Program-made: the position numbers and the translations under genes
In this document: piece by piece, positions 51,024-58,338 of the stretch
How positions within the stretch are numbered: position 1 is the stretch's first letter
Layout: each line of letters starts with the position of its first letter
Assembly (NCBI RefSeq): GCF_001039275.2
Contig: NZ_CP030117.1
Coordinates: 3,100,001-3,164,000 of the forward strand
Length of the DNA: 64,000 nt
DNA from: Brevibacillus brevis
Lineage (GTDB): Bacteria; Bacillota; Bacilli; Brevibacillales; Brevibacillaceae
Reading direction: 5' to 3'
Notes under the pieces: model-generated
Database searches by the model: none
Told to the model about the DNA's origin: nothing
The model's input: only the letters and a program-made list of their open reading frames with translations

Positions 51024-51050
51024 AGAGTGCCACCGGAGGCACTCTTTTTA
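51024..51050 (+). terminator. DUF4241 terminator
   Basis: AGAGTGCC and GGCACTCT form an eight-pair stem with an ACCGGA loop and TTTTTATT. Confidence 0.9.
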
Positions 51051-51054
51051 TTGG

Positions 51055-51168
51055 TTATTTTTTCTTATTTCGTTCGAGGTATTGCGCCAGGTTATTCAAG
51101 GTATTTTCGTAGGATCTTTTTTTGGGTGTAGTGCTGATCGTTTTGGATTTTGGGATTACTTTGGTCAT
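51055..51168 (-). CDS. Small basic peptide (37 aa)
   Basis: A 37-residue minus-strand ORF. GGAGGT lies six bases before its ATG, a TATAAT box and a TTTATT 16 bases further upstream lie at the right distance (about 51200-51227 on the minus strand). The peptide begins MTKVIPKSKTISTTPKKRSY and ends in LERNKKK; it is strongly basic, with a short helix in the second half. No family is recognised. The ordered promoter, ribosome binding site and ORF support a real gene; it may act on nucleic acids. Confidence 0.55.
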   Translation of the reverse strand: MTKVIPKSKTISTTPKKRSYENTLNNLAQYLERNKKK

Positions 51169-51584
51169 TCGGGGACCTCCGGTCGTTTTTAGTTATAGTG
51201 ATCTTAATTATACTATAAATGAATTTACAATAAATGTAAATAGTGTTTTTTATTTTAAGTGAATTTTTTTATTATAATGAACCTTTGGTAGTTCATTTCA
51301 TGTAGATAGATGCTAAATGACTGAGTAGCCTTATTAGATGATCAGCAGTTTGGTTGCTGCTGGTAATGTCTTATTGTGAAGCTGATAAACTACTGGAAAA
51401 GCTCCTTATTACTAATTCGATTTGTATGAGAGCAAGTTTCGGTGCATGCATGGATGTCATATGGCAGCGACAGATGAGAAAAAGCTGTTTTGCATCATCT
51501 TTTAATTTGATCCAAGTACGAGTGAGTTTGTGACACGTAGTGTATAAACAGGTGAGTACCCCTCTTAGAAATTATGTATTTCTC

Positions 51585-51615
<31 letters not shown>

Positions 51616-51666
51616 GATAAAAAGAGCAAGTGGGACAATAACTAAAGGTTCTTGGTTCCGATGTCT

Positions 51667-51764
51667 AGTGACACAAACATTGTATATTAACAGTTCTTTG
51701 TGGTTACTGTGACACAAACATGTATACTAAATTTGGATCATTGGTATACTTGTTTGTGTCACAG
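51667..51764. repeat. Inverted and direct copies of a 20-base sequence
   Basis: Positions 51707-51727 and 51744-51764 are inverted repeats with 20 of 21 matches (arms contain GTGACACAAACA and GTATAC) around a 16-base spacer. A third, direct copy at 51667-51689 differs by one insertion and two changes (AGTGACACAAACATTGTATA). Confidence 0.85.
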
Positions 51765-51926
51765 TTTTAATGATTGTTTACGGACACGAGTGCCTGGCGA
51801 CACCAACAGACCGCTATAACATGCGTGATTATTGCATATAAATATATTGGAGGGTCTTAAAGCCCACAAGTACAAATGTAGAGGCACAATGTACAGGTTC
51901 TTCTCCTAGTGAATGATTCATTTTGT

Positions 51927-51962
51927 TTTCAGTTCATGAAATGTAGTTTTCATGAACTGAAA
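51927..51962. repeat. Perfect 15-base inverted repeat
   Basis: TTTCAGTTCATGAAA and TTTCATGAACTGAAA are separated by six bases. No T tract follows on either strand, so it is not a standard terminator; it may be an operator or an element end. Confidence 0.7.
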
Positions 51963-52055
51963 TAATACCCCTCATCGAAAGCTGCTCATCAATCAGTGAT
52001 TCAAAATAAAAAACTGAATTGTCAACTGAATCTTCAACGAGTTATTTATATTGAT

Positions 52056-52268
52056 TTAATATGTCCCGTTTGCGTTGATATTCCTCCTCGCTTCACCCTT
52101 CACAAAATGCTCTCTCAGTACCATTAGTGGATAATCCTCCACTCTACTTTTCCTTATTATTAATCGAATAACCCAATAAACCGTTACTCCCAGGGCCGCA
52201 ATAAAAATGAGAATCCCAACAAACATCATAAAACACATGAACATCTTGGAAGTACTGTTCATCATCAT
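52056..52268 (-). CDS. Small membrane protein with C-terminal SHOCT motif
   Basis: A 70-residue protein with one or two hydrophobic segments (FMCFMMFVGILIFIAALGVT, VYWVIRLIIRK) and a C-terminal SHOCT motif (EDYPLMVLREHFVKGEARRN), a short helical oligomerisation motif. GGAGG lies nine bases before the second of several ATGs, so 52268 is used; 52289 would add seven residues and destroy that site. It sits in gene-poor DNA. The function is unknown. Confidence 0.65.
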   Translation of the reverse strand: MMMNSTSKMFMCFMMFVGILIFIAALGVTVYWVIRLIIRKSRVEDYPLMVLREHFVKGEARRNINANGTY

Positions 52269-52480
52269 CGAGGTGCTTCCTCCAAACAAATGAAGTTATC
52301 TTTTCCTTATGTTAACTGCTTTAAAATGATACCCAATCAACGCAACTGACTAATCTTTCACTTTCGCACGCTTTTCTTTCTGGTAACATGTCCTATGTTT
52401 CATAAACTTGTCGTATAATTGCTTTTACTGTCTTTAGGGATGAATCATACAATTCTTCAATAAAATCTTTGATTCTCCCG

Positions 52481-52771
52481 CTATAGTCCCATTTGTTTTA
52501 AAAAATTCCCTACATTTATTTTTTGGGCCAGGGCATAGCTTGGATATTGATTTCTTGTGGTAAGATCAGAGCCAAGAACTAAAATACAAAAGGTTATAAT
52601 TACGATCATTACAATTCCACCAATAATATAACCGGTGAAAAACGATCTTTGTCCATCTTTAAGCTGGTTTACTTGAGCGGGGAAAATTGTAAGTAATACG
52701 ACCAACGGCAGCGTGACAACACTTAAAAAATACAAGGTTGCTGGAAGTATCGGTTTGAAGCCTGTCTCCAA
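52481..52771 (-). CDS. Membrane protein fragment or small membrane protein (96 aa)
   Basis: A 96-codon minus-strand ORF with two or three hydrophobic helices (LPATLYFLSVVTLPLVVLLT; FFTGYIIGGIVMIVIITFCI) and a C-terminal soluble tail (YALAQKINVGNFLKQMG). It starts with a TTG, an in-frame stop lies immediately upstream, and no ribosome binding site is present. The upstream DNA becomes a transposon-gene relic at about 52775. It may thus be a gene whose 5' end was replaced. Its family is not recognised. Confidence 0.5.
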   Translation of the reverse strand: METGFKPILPATLYFLSVVTLPLVVLLTIFPAQVNQLKDGQRSFFTGYIIGGIVMIVIITFCILVLGSDLTTRNQYPSYALAQKINVGNFLKQMGL

Positions 52772-52912
52772 TACTGGTTACGTGAGAAGAATGATGCGAA
52801 CAAGGATGTACTCATCGAAACGTTAAAACGTAAAATCAAAGCATTGGTGAATGAAAATAATTAATTACGTGAGCAAATGAAAAAAGCATATGCTCAGGTT
52901 TATGGTAAATTT
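52771..52912 (+). pseudogene. Relic of a DUF6262/Tn554-type transposon accessory protein
   Basis: The plus strand reads YWLREKNDANKDVLIETLKR, KIKALVNENN, an in-frame stop, then LREQMKKAYAQVYGKF and a stop. The pattern of SxxWLxRE ... LxxRIxxLxxEN ... LRxQLxxAYG is typical of the C-terminal part of DUF6262/TnpC-like proteins of Tn554-type elements. No start codon, intact remainder or integrase gene is visible, so this is a decayed transposon piece. Confidence 0.6.
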
Positions 52913-53049
52913 TAGATCATTCATTACGCTAACGGGCAGGATAGCTTGGTTACGAAGAAGAAAACTGTTATAGCTATTGTTAAAACGGCTGTGACTATCA
53001 AATTGAAGATAACTCAGAAGAAAGGGAAGATGATCCCTTAACAATATAA

Positions 53050-53090
53050 TAGCCGGTGATTCCTTAGAGTAGGAAAAACCGGCATTTTCG
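53050..53090. terminator. Terminator-like hairpin downstream of oatA
   Basis: GCCGGTGATTCCT and AGGAAAAACCGGC pair (two mismatches); Ts are present on both sides (ATTTTCG and CTATTATA). Confidence 0.65.
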
Positions 53091-53189
53091 TTTCAAAAAG
53101 TTCTTTAGCGTGCAAAATTCTCACATTGTTAGCGGTACCCCTTATAGAAAATGTCACTGACCTTCTCTTTGTCTCGGCTACTTTCGCAA

Positions 53190-55136
53190 TTAACGGTCGG
53201 TTACAGTTGTGCGGCTTCCGGTATCGCCGTTTTGTTGCGGTTTGATCGCATCCACCACCAGAGAAGCATAAGCCATAGCGCCTTCCTCGACAAGATGCAC
53301 GCCGTCCCGTGCGAAATACGAATCTTTGTTGGCGCTGGCCGCGTACCAGTCGGCGAGTGTCACATTGGAGAACTGATTAGCTGCCTCCTCCAGTGCTGAG
53401 TTGACGACTTGTTCCCAAGGACGCGGCACTCGTGTATTTACAAGTACAATTTGCTGAACGTCTTTGAGCGAATTCAGTAGATCAACAAGTGTCTTCTCCG
53501 AGAATGGTCCGTTCGTACCGAGCTCGATAATGACTACGTCGCCTAGCTTGCCCTTGGTCTTGAGTTGATCGACTACGTCCTGCGCCTCAGACAACTGTCG
53601 GCCCACTTTGCCGTTGATTGTGATTCCAGGAAGAAGGTTTTTCAGATAAGGAGCAACGTCAAGCATGACCGAGTCGCCGATCACGGTCACTCCCTGGCCC
53701 GTATCCGGCTTTGGAGTCTCAACGGGCTGTTTTGAGTCGTTTGGCTCCGAAATAAGTTTGTCGTCAGGTTGGGCAGGATGGTCCGGTGGCAACGGTCCAT
53801 CAAGTCCCAAACGTTCTTTGCTGTCGAGTGCTGTAGCGAATTCTTGCTGAGAGTTCGGCGACGCTGTTCCATCCGTTTGAAGGTTGCTGGCGCCTTGTGA
53901 AACTGAACTCGTCGTCGCGCTATAAGCACAGCTAGTTATACTGATTAAAAAAAGCATAGGTACGAGTAACTTACACACCGAAGCCATGTTGCGACCGATC
54001 GATACCCGATTCCTCCGCATTTTCCGATCACTCGTCTGCATCCATATTTTACCCAAACCGCCGTTGCGAATCGGCTCCTCGATAAACCGCCACGATAGCG
54101 CGGCAAGTACAACACTCGCTATTACCTGCAATATGCTGCGCACAATACTGGTCCCGCCGGTGTTGACCACAGGACTTGTCAGGACGATAACCGGATAATG
54201 CCAAAGATAAATACCGTAAGATCGAACGCCAAACCACCGTAGCGGTTTCCACCCCAACACTTTTCCCAGTCGGCTGACCGGATGGGCGAGCGCCGCTACC
54301 ACTACAGCCGTTGCGACGGACAGCAGCACAAATCCTCCTCGGTAAAGAAAGCTGTCGTACGGATCGGTTAGCCAGATCATGACCACAATTGTGACTAGAC
54401 CAGCCGCCCCGACGCAATCAATGAGTAATCGTGCTTGAGGCGCAGCTTTTACGGAGAGATTGCGGCTCGGCCATATCATTGCGAGCGCGGCGCCGATGAG
54501 CAGGGCGAACGCTCTCGTATCTGTTCCGTAGTAAACCCGGCTCGGGTCAGTACCTGGCTCGTAAAGCAACGCCATCGCTAGCGCCGAAACAAGCGCGAGC
54601 CCGATAGTCAACCCGAGAAGCCGCAATCTCCGCGGTGAGAAGTGAAGCCCGATAACAAGAAGCAACGGCCAGAGTAGGTAGAACTGCTCCTCCACTGCGA
54701 GTGACCAGAAATGTCCAAACGGGGAAGGCGGACCGAAGCTCGAAAAATACGAAACCTCGTGAAAGATACGCCACCAGTTGTTGACATAGAGCAGCGACGA
54801 CAGGACCTCCCCACGAAGCGATGCCAGTTGGGAGCGACCGAGTAACGTGATCCATGCCATGACGACCACAATTGTGACGAGCAACGCGGGCATCAACCGC
54901 CGTACCCGTCTTAACCAGAAGTCTTTCCAATCAATCTTCCCGTCTCTTTTCCATTGTGCAATGAGGATGTCCGTGATAAGGTACCCGGACAATACGAAAA
55001 ACACGCCGACACCTAGTAACCCCCCAGGAGCCCAGTTGCCATTGAGGTGATAGACGATGACCGCTAATACGGCAAGCGCCCTCAATCCGTCAAGTCCAGG
55101 CATGTAGCGGCCATTGCCGTTCAGCGGCTTAGGCAT
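53190..55136 (-). CDS. oatA: Peptidoglycan O-acetyltransferase OatA-like (AT3 + SGNH)
   Basis: A 648-residue protein: an N-terminal acyltransferase-3 domain (about ten helices, with the GLDGLRALAVLAVIVYHLNG motif and its catalytic His, and WSLAVEEQFYLLWPLL) and a C-terminal extracellular SGNH domain with VIGDSVML, VIIELGTNGPF and DGVHLVEEG, i.e. Ser, Gly-Asn and Asp-His. This is the OatA layout: the protein O-acetylates muramic acid and blocks lysozyme. ATG 55136 follows GGAAGGG. It lies downstream of sigV-rsiV in the same direction, as in B. subtilis. Its DNA is much richer in GC than sigV and rsiV, suggesting separate origin. Confidence 0.92.
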   Translation of the reverse strand: MPKPLNGNGRYMPGLDGLRALAVLAVIVYHLNGNWAPGGLLGVGVFFVLSGYLITDILIAQWKRDGKIDWKDFWLRRVRRLMPALLVTIVVVMAWITLLGRSQLASLRGEVLSSLLYVNNWWRIFHEVSYFSSFGPPSPFGHFWSLAVEEQFYLLWPLLLVIGLHFSPRRLRLLGLTIGLALVSALAMALLYEPGTDPSRVYYGTDTRAFALLIGAALAMIWPSRNLSVKAAPQARLLIDCVGAAGLVTIVVMIWLTDPYDSFLYRGGFVLLSVATAVVVAALAHPVSRLGKVLGWKPLRWFGVRSYGIYLWHYPVIVLTSPVVNTGGTSIVRSILQVIASVVLAALSWRFIEEPIRNGGLGKIWMQTSDRKMRRNRVSIGRNMASVCKLLVPMLFLISITSCAYSATTSSVSQGASNLQTDGTASPNSQQEFATALDSKERLGLDGPLPPDHPAQPDDKLISEPNDSKQPVETPKPDTGQGVTVIGDSVMLDVAPYLKNLLPGITINGKVGRQLSEAQDVVDQLKTKGKLGDVVIIELGTNGPFSEKTLVDLLNSLKDVQQIVLVNTRVPRPWEQVVNSALEEAANQFSNVTLADWYAASANKDSYFARDGVHLVEEGAMAYASLVVDAIKPQQNGDTGSRTTVTDR

Positions 55137-55493
55137 AACGTCTGCCCTTCCCATCTATATCAACGTTTGCTGCGAATGGCGGGAATTGTTCGGTTATCAT
55201 GCGGTTCGCCACCGCGAGTCGTCTACTACAGTTCTGTTTCATTCGTTTCATGCTATGCATCTGTATTCTACCCTTTCAATCACAATAATTAGGTTTCAAC
55301 TAAGCTGACGAGTAACTAATAGAATACATGTACGACGAACCCGATATATGTACTTCGGGTCCGAAGTGAATACCAGACTTCATACGGTGCTGTCGGCCCG
55401 CCCCTCGTAAGTAATGCAGTTAGCCGCGGCACGGTAGTCATTAGATTCGTTTTCAAAGGTTACACGATAGAACCTGTGATTCGATTTCGATTT
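55137..55493. other. Interval between rsiV and oatA
   Basis: About 350 bases without a gene. On the minus strand TGAAACAGAACTG and a downstream ACGAC occur near 55225-55245, which may be a weak ECF-like promoter for oatA. The composition changes from AT-rich (towards rsiV) to GC-rich (towards oatA). Confidence 0.4.
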
Positions 55494-56357
55494 TTATTTT
55501 ATATATTCATTACTTACTAATGCCTCGGTAATGACATTGGTTGGTATGATAAACTCACGCACGCCCATAGATCCGGGTGCGACCTCGTATTTTTCAAAGC
55601 AGATGACAAGTTTGCCATCATTATTAATATAGAAGCTTTGATCTTTAGTAATGGTTTCAAAGTTGCCTTCCTTCTCATCTAGCCAATAAACCTTTTCGGG
55701 ATCTGCTTTCATCTGCTGTCTCATCTGTTCTTTAATATTTTCGCTGATTAGGCTTATATAACTTTCATCTTTAAATAAACTCGGCAGGGTAATCAAAAGC
55801 TGGTTTTTCTTGTCTATCGTGTCGTAAGTATATTTTGATAAACCATTAACCGTGCTTACAACATATCTGCCTAAAGCAAGAATCTGATCATTGTCGGTTT
55901 TGACATCATAACCGCTTTTTACACCTACATGACCTCCGCCATTTTTCTTTAATTCCTCCATCTCAGCCGTGAAATCGTTGTACAGTTTTTTACTTTCCTC
56001 CAGATATTTGTTGTTCAAGGTGGCTTCTAAGGTTTTGTTTTCCATGTTGGCAATGGCAGGTACTTTTATATCTGCTTTGGCAGTTTCTTCATCTACTTTA
56101 AATTCTGTAAAAGTTAGTACCTTGACGAGCGAGCTAATCAACGGTACTTCCGATAAGGCATTTGCAAATGTGGGGCTAGCATTAATCCCTGTTATAAATA
56201 TAATAGCCGCTGCCCCAACACCAACGAGACTCTTCACCCTCCTGTTCGCATGTCTTTTCTTGCTTTGTTTAAGAGCTTTCTTCACAACGAAATCCAATTC
56301 ATCGGGGATAGGCGTATTCTTATATTTTCTTTTCAATTGTTCCAGTTGTTCGCTCAT
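55494..56357 (-). CDS. rsiV: Anti-sigma factor RsiV-like (DUF4179/DUF3298), lysozyme receptor
   Basis: A 287-residue membrane protein: cytoplasmic N-terminus (about 45 residues, LKQSKKRHANRRVKS), one membrane helix (SLVGVGAAAIIFITGINASP), and a large extracellular part with LTFTEFKVDEETAKADIKVP and a DUF3298-type end (ITKDQSFYINNDGKLVICFE and PGSMGVREFIIP). In B. subtilis RsiV holds SigV inactive, binds lysozyme and is cleaved by signal peptidase and RasP. The gene starts one base after sigV ends, with GGAGG inside the sigV end. The order sigV-rsiV-oatA supports the assignment. Confidence 0.9.
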   Translation of the reverse strand: MSEQLEQLKRKYKNTPIPDELDFVVKKALKQSKKRHANRRVKSLVGVGAAAIIFITGINASPTFANALSEVPLISSLVKVLTFTEFKVDEETAKADIKVPAIANMENKTLEATLNNKYLEESKKLYNDFTAEMEELKKNGGGHVGVKSGYDVKTDNDQILALGRYVVSTVNGLSKYTYDTIDKKNQLLITLPSLFKDESYISLISENIKEQMRQQMKADPEKVYWLDEKEGNFETITKDQSFYINNDGKLVICFEKYEVAPGSMGVREFIIPTNVITEALVSNEYIK

Positions 56358-56358
56358 A

Positions 56359-56862
56359 TTACTTTACCTCCTGTAAAATTTCGTCACTCATTTGAATTCG
56401 AAGTTTGCGGAGTGATTGATACAATCGAGTTTTTATCGTGTTGATGTTTTCGTTCATCACTTCCGCAATTTCTTCAATTTTTAAATCCTCAAAATATCTA
56501 AGTACAACCACAGTTCGAAAGGCTTGAGGCAATTGCTCCAAAGCCTTCTCCAGATCGATGTCATGGTAGGCGTCTTCACTTATGGGCCCGTGTAATTCCA
56601 ACGTCTGATCATCTACTAGTTGAATCCTCTTTTGTTTTCTAAGGAAATCGAGAGATGTATTCACCACGATTCTGTAAAACCAGGCTTTCATCGAACCTTC
56701 GGATTTTAAGGTGTGTGAAGATGACAACGCCTTGTGGATAGAGTCCTGAACAATATCCAGTGCGTTATCTGCATTCTTTACATAACTGAAAGCTAATTGA
56801 TACACATTCTGTTTATTTTCCGTAATAAAACGGATAAGTAATTTTTCCAATTTTCTATCCAT
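56359..56862 (-). CDS. sigV: ECF RNA polymerase sigma factor SigV-like
   Basis: A 167-residue ECF sigma factor. Region 2 (NVYQLAFSYVKNADNALDIV, QDSIHKALSSSHTLKSEGSM, KAWFYRIVVNTSLDFLRKQK) and region 4 (LEQLPQAFRTVVVLRYFEDL, KIEEIAEVMNENINTIKTRL) are complete. GGGGAG is placed well before the ATG. An ECF-type promoter (AAAC ... CGTC) precedes it, implying autoregulation. The target set should include oatA and the secreted protein at 57119, whose promoter is nearly the same. Assignment to SigV rests on gene order and partner identity. Confidence 0.92.
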   Translation of the reverse strand: MDRKLEKLLIRFITENKQNVYQLAFSYVKNADNALDIVQDSIHKALSSSHTLKSEGSMKAWFYRIVVNTSLDFLRKQKRIQLVDDQTLELHGPISEDAYHDIDLEKALEQLPQAFRTVVVLRYFEDLKIEEIAEVMNENINTIKTRLYQSLRKLRIQMSDEILQEVK

Positions 56863-56919
56863 TCAAAAATTCTCCCCTTGATACGCGAGTATCATTTGCT
56901 TGCCTTACTTGTAAAAGAC

Positions 56920-56946
56920 GACTGAGCTAACCAAAAAGTTTGTTTT
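56920..56946 (-). promoter_or_regulatory. ECF (SigV-type) promoter of sigV
   Basis: On the minus strand AAAC (within CAAACTTTTT) is followed after 17 bases by CGTC. The same block, plus the downstream AAGGCAAGCAAATGATA, recurs upstream of the gene at 57119. Confidence 0.7.
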
Positions 56947-57032
56947 TAAAAATGGGAAATACGAGAGTCCCTGAAACCACCCGCAATGTATTTTAGAGTG
57001 AAAGGTGGATTAACGAACGAAGAGTTTAAATC

Positions 57033-57076
57033 AACAAGAAACTCGATGTCCCTGAAAGGAAATCGAGTTTCTTGTT
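57033..57076 (-). terminator. Terminator of the secreted-protein gene
   Basis: AACAAGAAACTCGAT and ATCGAGTTTCTTGTT form a perfect 15-pair stem; it lies 43 bases after the minus-strand stop. Confidence 0.85.
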
Positions 57077-57118
57077 AAATATTTGTAAGTTTGCTGGGAA
57101 AGTGTATAACTAATTGTT

Positions 57119-57670
57119 TTATTGTTTTACAGTGTTTTGGTTATCAGCAAAAACAATTTTCAGTTTACTTTCTTCCAAAGCTAAGACAAGATGATCCACG
57201 TATCCACCATTTCCTCCTTGTGGAGCCGTTACAATAATATCGTTCACCTTATCACCCGTATAGTCACCAATAATTAGGTTTGGTTCTCTTCCAAGCTGCC
57301 CATACAATGTTCCATCTGTCCCTTTGTACACCCAATCATGTTTTACGTATCCTTTGGTTTTTCCATCCTGCACTACAATAGATAAATTGTCGGCATAAGC
57401 ATCTAATGTTCCATCAATCATTTCTTTTGTTCCAACCAATATCACTTTGTCTTCAATAGAATCACCGTTCACATCGGCCATTTTGTAATCAAGTACATAC
57501 GTATTTTCTTTTAGTTTAAGTTCGGGCGCCATAAATTTTTGACCAATTTCCACTTTTGGGGCTTGAGCTGTCTGTTCTGCAGAAGCAACTTGGAGTTTTC
57601 CCCCTCCTGCTGCGCAAATAAAACCTGCGAGTACCAAAAAAGAAAGTTTCTTTACGTGTTGATTTTTCAT
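57119..57670 (-). CDS. Secreted protein with calcium-binding-like repeats, SigV-type promoter
   Basis: A 183-residue exported protein. A signal peptide (KKLSFLVLAGFICAAGGGKL, then VASA) precedes a beta-rich domain with two FG-GAP/VCBS-like Asp-rich loops: DVNGDSIEDKVILVG and DYTGDKVNDIIVTAPQGG. The mature part ends KIVFADNQNTVKQ. GGAGGT lies before ATG 57670 (the upstream ATG 57685 would bury it). The promoter is nearly identical to that of sigV, so it is likely a SigV-regulon envelope protein, perhaps part of the lysozyme or wall-stress response. That role is inferred. Confidence 0.75.
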   Translation of the reverse strand: MKNQHVKKLSFLVLAGFICAAGGGKLQVASAEQTAQAPKVEIGQKFMAPELKLKENTYVLDYKMADVNGDSIEDKVILVGTKEMIDGTLDAYADNLSIVVQDGKTKGYVKHDWVYKGTDGTLYGQLGREPNLIIGDYTGDKVNDIIVTAPQGGNGGYVDHLVLALEESKLKIVFADNQNTVKQ

Positions 57671-57713
57671 TTTTTTAACCTCCATTTATCATTTGCTTGC
57701 CTTACATATGAAA

Positions 57714-57740
57714 GACGTATGAGATACCCTGAAAAGTTTG
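57714..57740 (-). promoter_or_regulatory. ECF (SigV-type) promoter of the secreted-protein gene
   Basis: On the minus strand CAAACTTTTC is followed by CGTC, with 18 bases between AAAC and CGTC, and is flanked by sequence almost identical to that of the sigV promoter. Confidence 0.7.
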
Positions 57741-58011
57741 TTTTTCGATTAATCATGGAAAGCCACCGGGCTAATGCCATTTTTATTACATGTGCTCTCG
57801 ACCATCATGCGATGGAGAATGGAAAGCAGATAATAATAAGTAATGAAAATTTTTTATCATCTGAGATCGCTATAGAGCTAGAAATTTAATGAAACCTTAC
57901 AGAGTGTCATTGTTTATCTCAATCAAAAAACAAAGGAAAGTCTGTAAAATATTCTGTGTAAACTCTCAACCTCTAAACTACAATGAGTATTAGAAAGGTC
58001 GGGAGATTTTT

Positions 58012-58143
58012 ATGATTTCAAAAGAGCAGATCAAGCAGTGGATCAAAGAGAAAAATATCAAGTCTGTGGACGACGTACTTCGAATAGCCGTAATGGATAC
58101 AGTAAAAAAACGTCCGCTCCGAGTAGGGCGAGGTGGATATTAA
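58012..58143 (+). pseudogene. N-terminal fragment of an IS256-like transposase
   Basis: A 43-codon ORF behind GGGAG, starting MISKEQIKQWIKEKNIKSVD and continuing DVLRIAVMDTVKKRP. The pattern EQIKxxIKExNIKSVxD followed by the L..D.. helix is the start of Mutator/IS256-type transposases, which then continue to LGY and the DDE domain. Here it stops after RVGRGGY. No DDE part follows, so it is a remnant. It could also be kept as a small protein. Confidence 0.5.
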
Positions 58144-58249
58144 CACTATTGGAGAGAATGGAAACTTCTACTATGTTTCAACCGTGGATTATAAGGGGAA
58201 TTCGTTGAAAAGGGTTTTTTCGAAGTCAGTGGCTTGATAGGGAATTAAA

Positions 58250-58290
58250 TATCCCGTTCCACCCTAGAAAGTGAAACGGGATGTTTTGGG
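58250..58290 (+). terminator. Terminator-like hairpin
   Basis: ATCCCGTTCC and GAAACGGGAT pair (one mismatch), followed by GTTTTGGGG, so the T tract is weak. Confidence 0.5.
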
Positions 58291-58338
58291 GATTTTGTCA
58301 TTCGGAGTTACCCTTTTGGGACAGCCCCAGGTAGTTCA

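Noticed and set aside
53151..53399. 82-codon plus-strand ORF at the end of oatA
   Set aside because: Antisense to the SGNH domain with no ribosome binding site.
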